Source: an uncultured Ruminococcus sp.
GTDB taxonomy: Bacteria > Bacillota > Clostridia > UBA1212 > UBA1255
Length of the DNA stretch: 5,638 nucleotides
Reading direction: 5' to 3'
Assembly (NCBI GenBank): GCA_902782885.1
Contig: CACZOW010000016.1
Location: forward strand, 1-5,638
A model generated the notes under the pieces. It ran no database searches and had not been told where the DNA came from. It worked only from the letters and a program-made list of their open reading frames with translations. Below are positions 5,509 to 5,638 of the stretch, one piece after another (the stretch's first letter is position 1; each line of letters starts with the position of its first letter). Made by a program: the position numbers and the translations under genes.

Positions 5509-5548
5509 TTCGACGCATTTCGACAAAATTCGACATTTTTCGACAAAG
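5509..5548 (-). promoter_or_regulatory. Four tandem Spo0A-box-like repeats, exact 10-bp period
   Basis: On the plus strand the units are TTCGACGCAT (5509), TTCGACAAAA (5519), TTCGACATTT (5529) and TTCGACAAAG (5539). On the minus strand three read TGTCGAA, the consensus Spo0A box, and one reads CGTCGAA. Spo0A is known to bind tandem boxes about 10 bp apart as a head-to-tail dimer. All four units lie on one face of the helix, roughly -45 to -84 from the candidate start of the ParB/Noc-like gene. The array could instead be iterons or a binding array for the neighbouring ParB/Noc-like protein. Confidence 0.7.
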
Positions 5549-5559
5549 TTTTTTCAATA

Positions 5560-5578
5560 TTGCGGCAATTTGCTGCAA
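5560..5578. repeat. Two TTGCNGCAA palindromes 10 bp apart
   Basis: TTGCGGCAA (5560-5568) and TTGCTGCAA (5570-5578) are each palindromic around one central base and are offset by 10 bp. They lie just upstream of the TTCGAC array, in AT-rich DNA. A dimeric regulator is possible, but none is identified. Confidence 0.45.
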
Positions 5579-5585
5579 AAATCGC

Positions 5586-5634
5586 AATAATATAAAATTG
5601 CCCGTCCATCCTTTTCAAAGGTGGTACGGGCAAT
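5586..5634 (-). terminator. Rho-independent terminator of a gene beyond the right edge
   Basis: ATTGCCCGT (5597-5605) pairs perfectly with ACGGGCAAT (5626-5634). The stem continues inward, with a single bulged T on each side, through CCA-CC-TT against AAGG-TGG to a small loop. On the minus strand the hairpin is followed by a T-rich run (TTTTATATTATT), so it would end a leftward transcript entering from the right and insulate the ParB/Noc-like promoter region. Confidence 0.65.
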
Positions 5635-5638
5635 ATAA

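Noticed and set aside
5606..5630. T-box-like string GGTGGTAC on the plus strand near the right edge
   Set aside because: It is one arm of a self-contained hairpin, lacks the usual ACCGCG continuation, and the upstream space where a T-box stem I would lie is filled by the repeat array. A terminator for the minus strand explains it better.
5456..5638. Chromosomal origin (DnaA boxes) or parS in the AT-rich region
   Set aside because: No TTATNCACA-type DnaA box and no TGTTNCACGTGAAACA-type parS sequence is present, so gyrA and ParB/Noc proximity alone does not support an origin here.

Overview
The window looks like chromosomal DNA from a moderately GC-rich member of the Bacillota (Clostridia-like). 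The evidence is a DUF6062-type protein with Bacillota character, an Asp23/Gls24 domain, a GyrA with Bacillota-style C-terminal blades, strong GGAGG-type ribosome binding sites, and intergenic motifs matching the Spo0A box (TGTCGAA). Species cannot be named from the sequence. All four genes lie on the minus strand, so the window reads right to left.

Layout in transcription order: (1) 5597-5634, a long hairpin followed on the minus strand by a T-rich tract, the likely terminator of a gene beyond the right edge. (2) 5381-5596, an AT-rich, motif-dense regulatory region: two TTGCNGCAA palindromes 10 bp apart, four TTCGAC repeats at an exact 10-bp period (three read TGTCGAA on the minus strand), a TTTCCGGAAA palindrome, and a TATAGT candidate -10. 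(3) 4457-5380, a ParB/Noc-family DNA-binding protein whose CTP-binding motifs look degenerate. (4) 4235-4456, a spacer with a Spo0A-box-like inverted pair, a strong extended -10 promoter for gyrA and a perfect palindrome in the gyrA leader. (5) 1646-4234, gyrA, complete. (6) 742-1641, a fusion of a P-loop NTPase and an Asp23/Gls24-like domain. (7) 1-737, a DUF6062-type cysteine-rich protein, cut at the left edge probably just short of its stop codon.

gyrA, the NTPase-Asp23 gene and the DUF6062 gene form a tight operon. Each junction is only 4 bases, and the ribosome binding site of each downstream gene sits in the last codons of the gene before it, so translation is probably coupled. The ParB/Noc-like gene is upstream with its own leader and may be a separate unit. 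The genetic theme is chromosome topology and segregation. Two poorly characterised proteins are tied to gyrase expression.

The most noteworthy items are the phased 10-bp Spo0A-box-like array upstream of a ParB/Noc homologue lacking canonical CTPase residues, the NTPase-Asp23 fusion co-expressed with gyrA, the duplicated CxxC/CxxH metal-site pattern in the DUF6062 protein, and the naturally Ser-less quinolone region of GyrA. No tRNA, rRNA, CRISPR array, insertion sequence or phage gene was seen.
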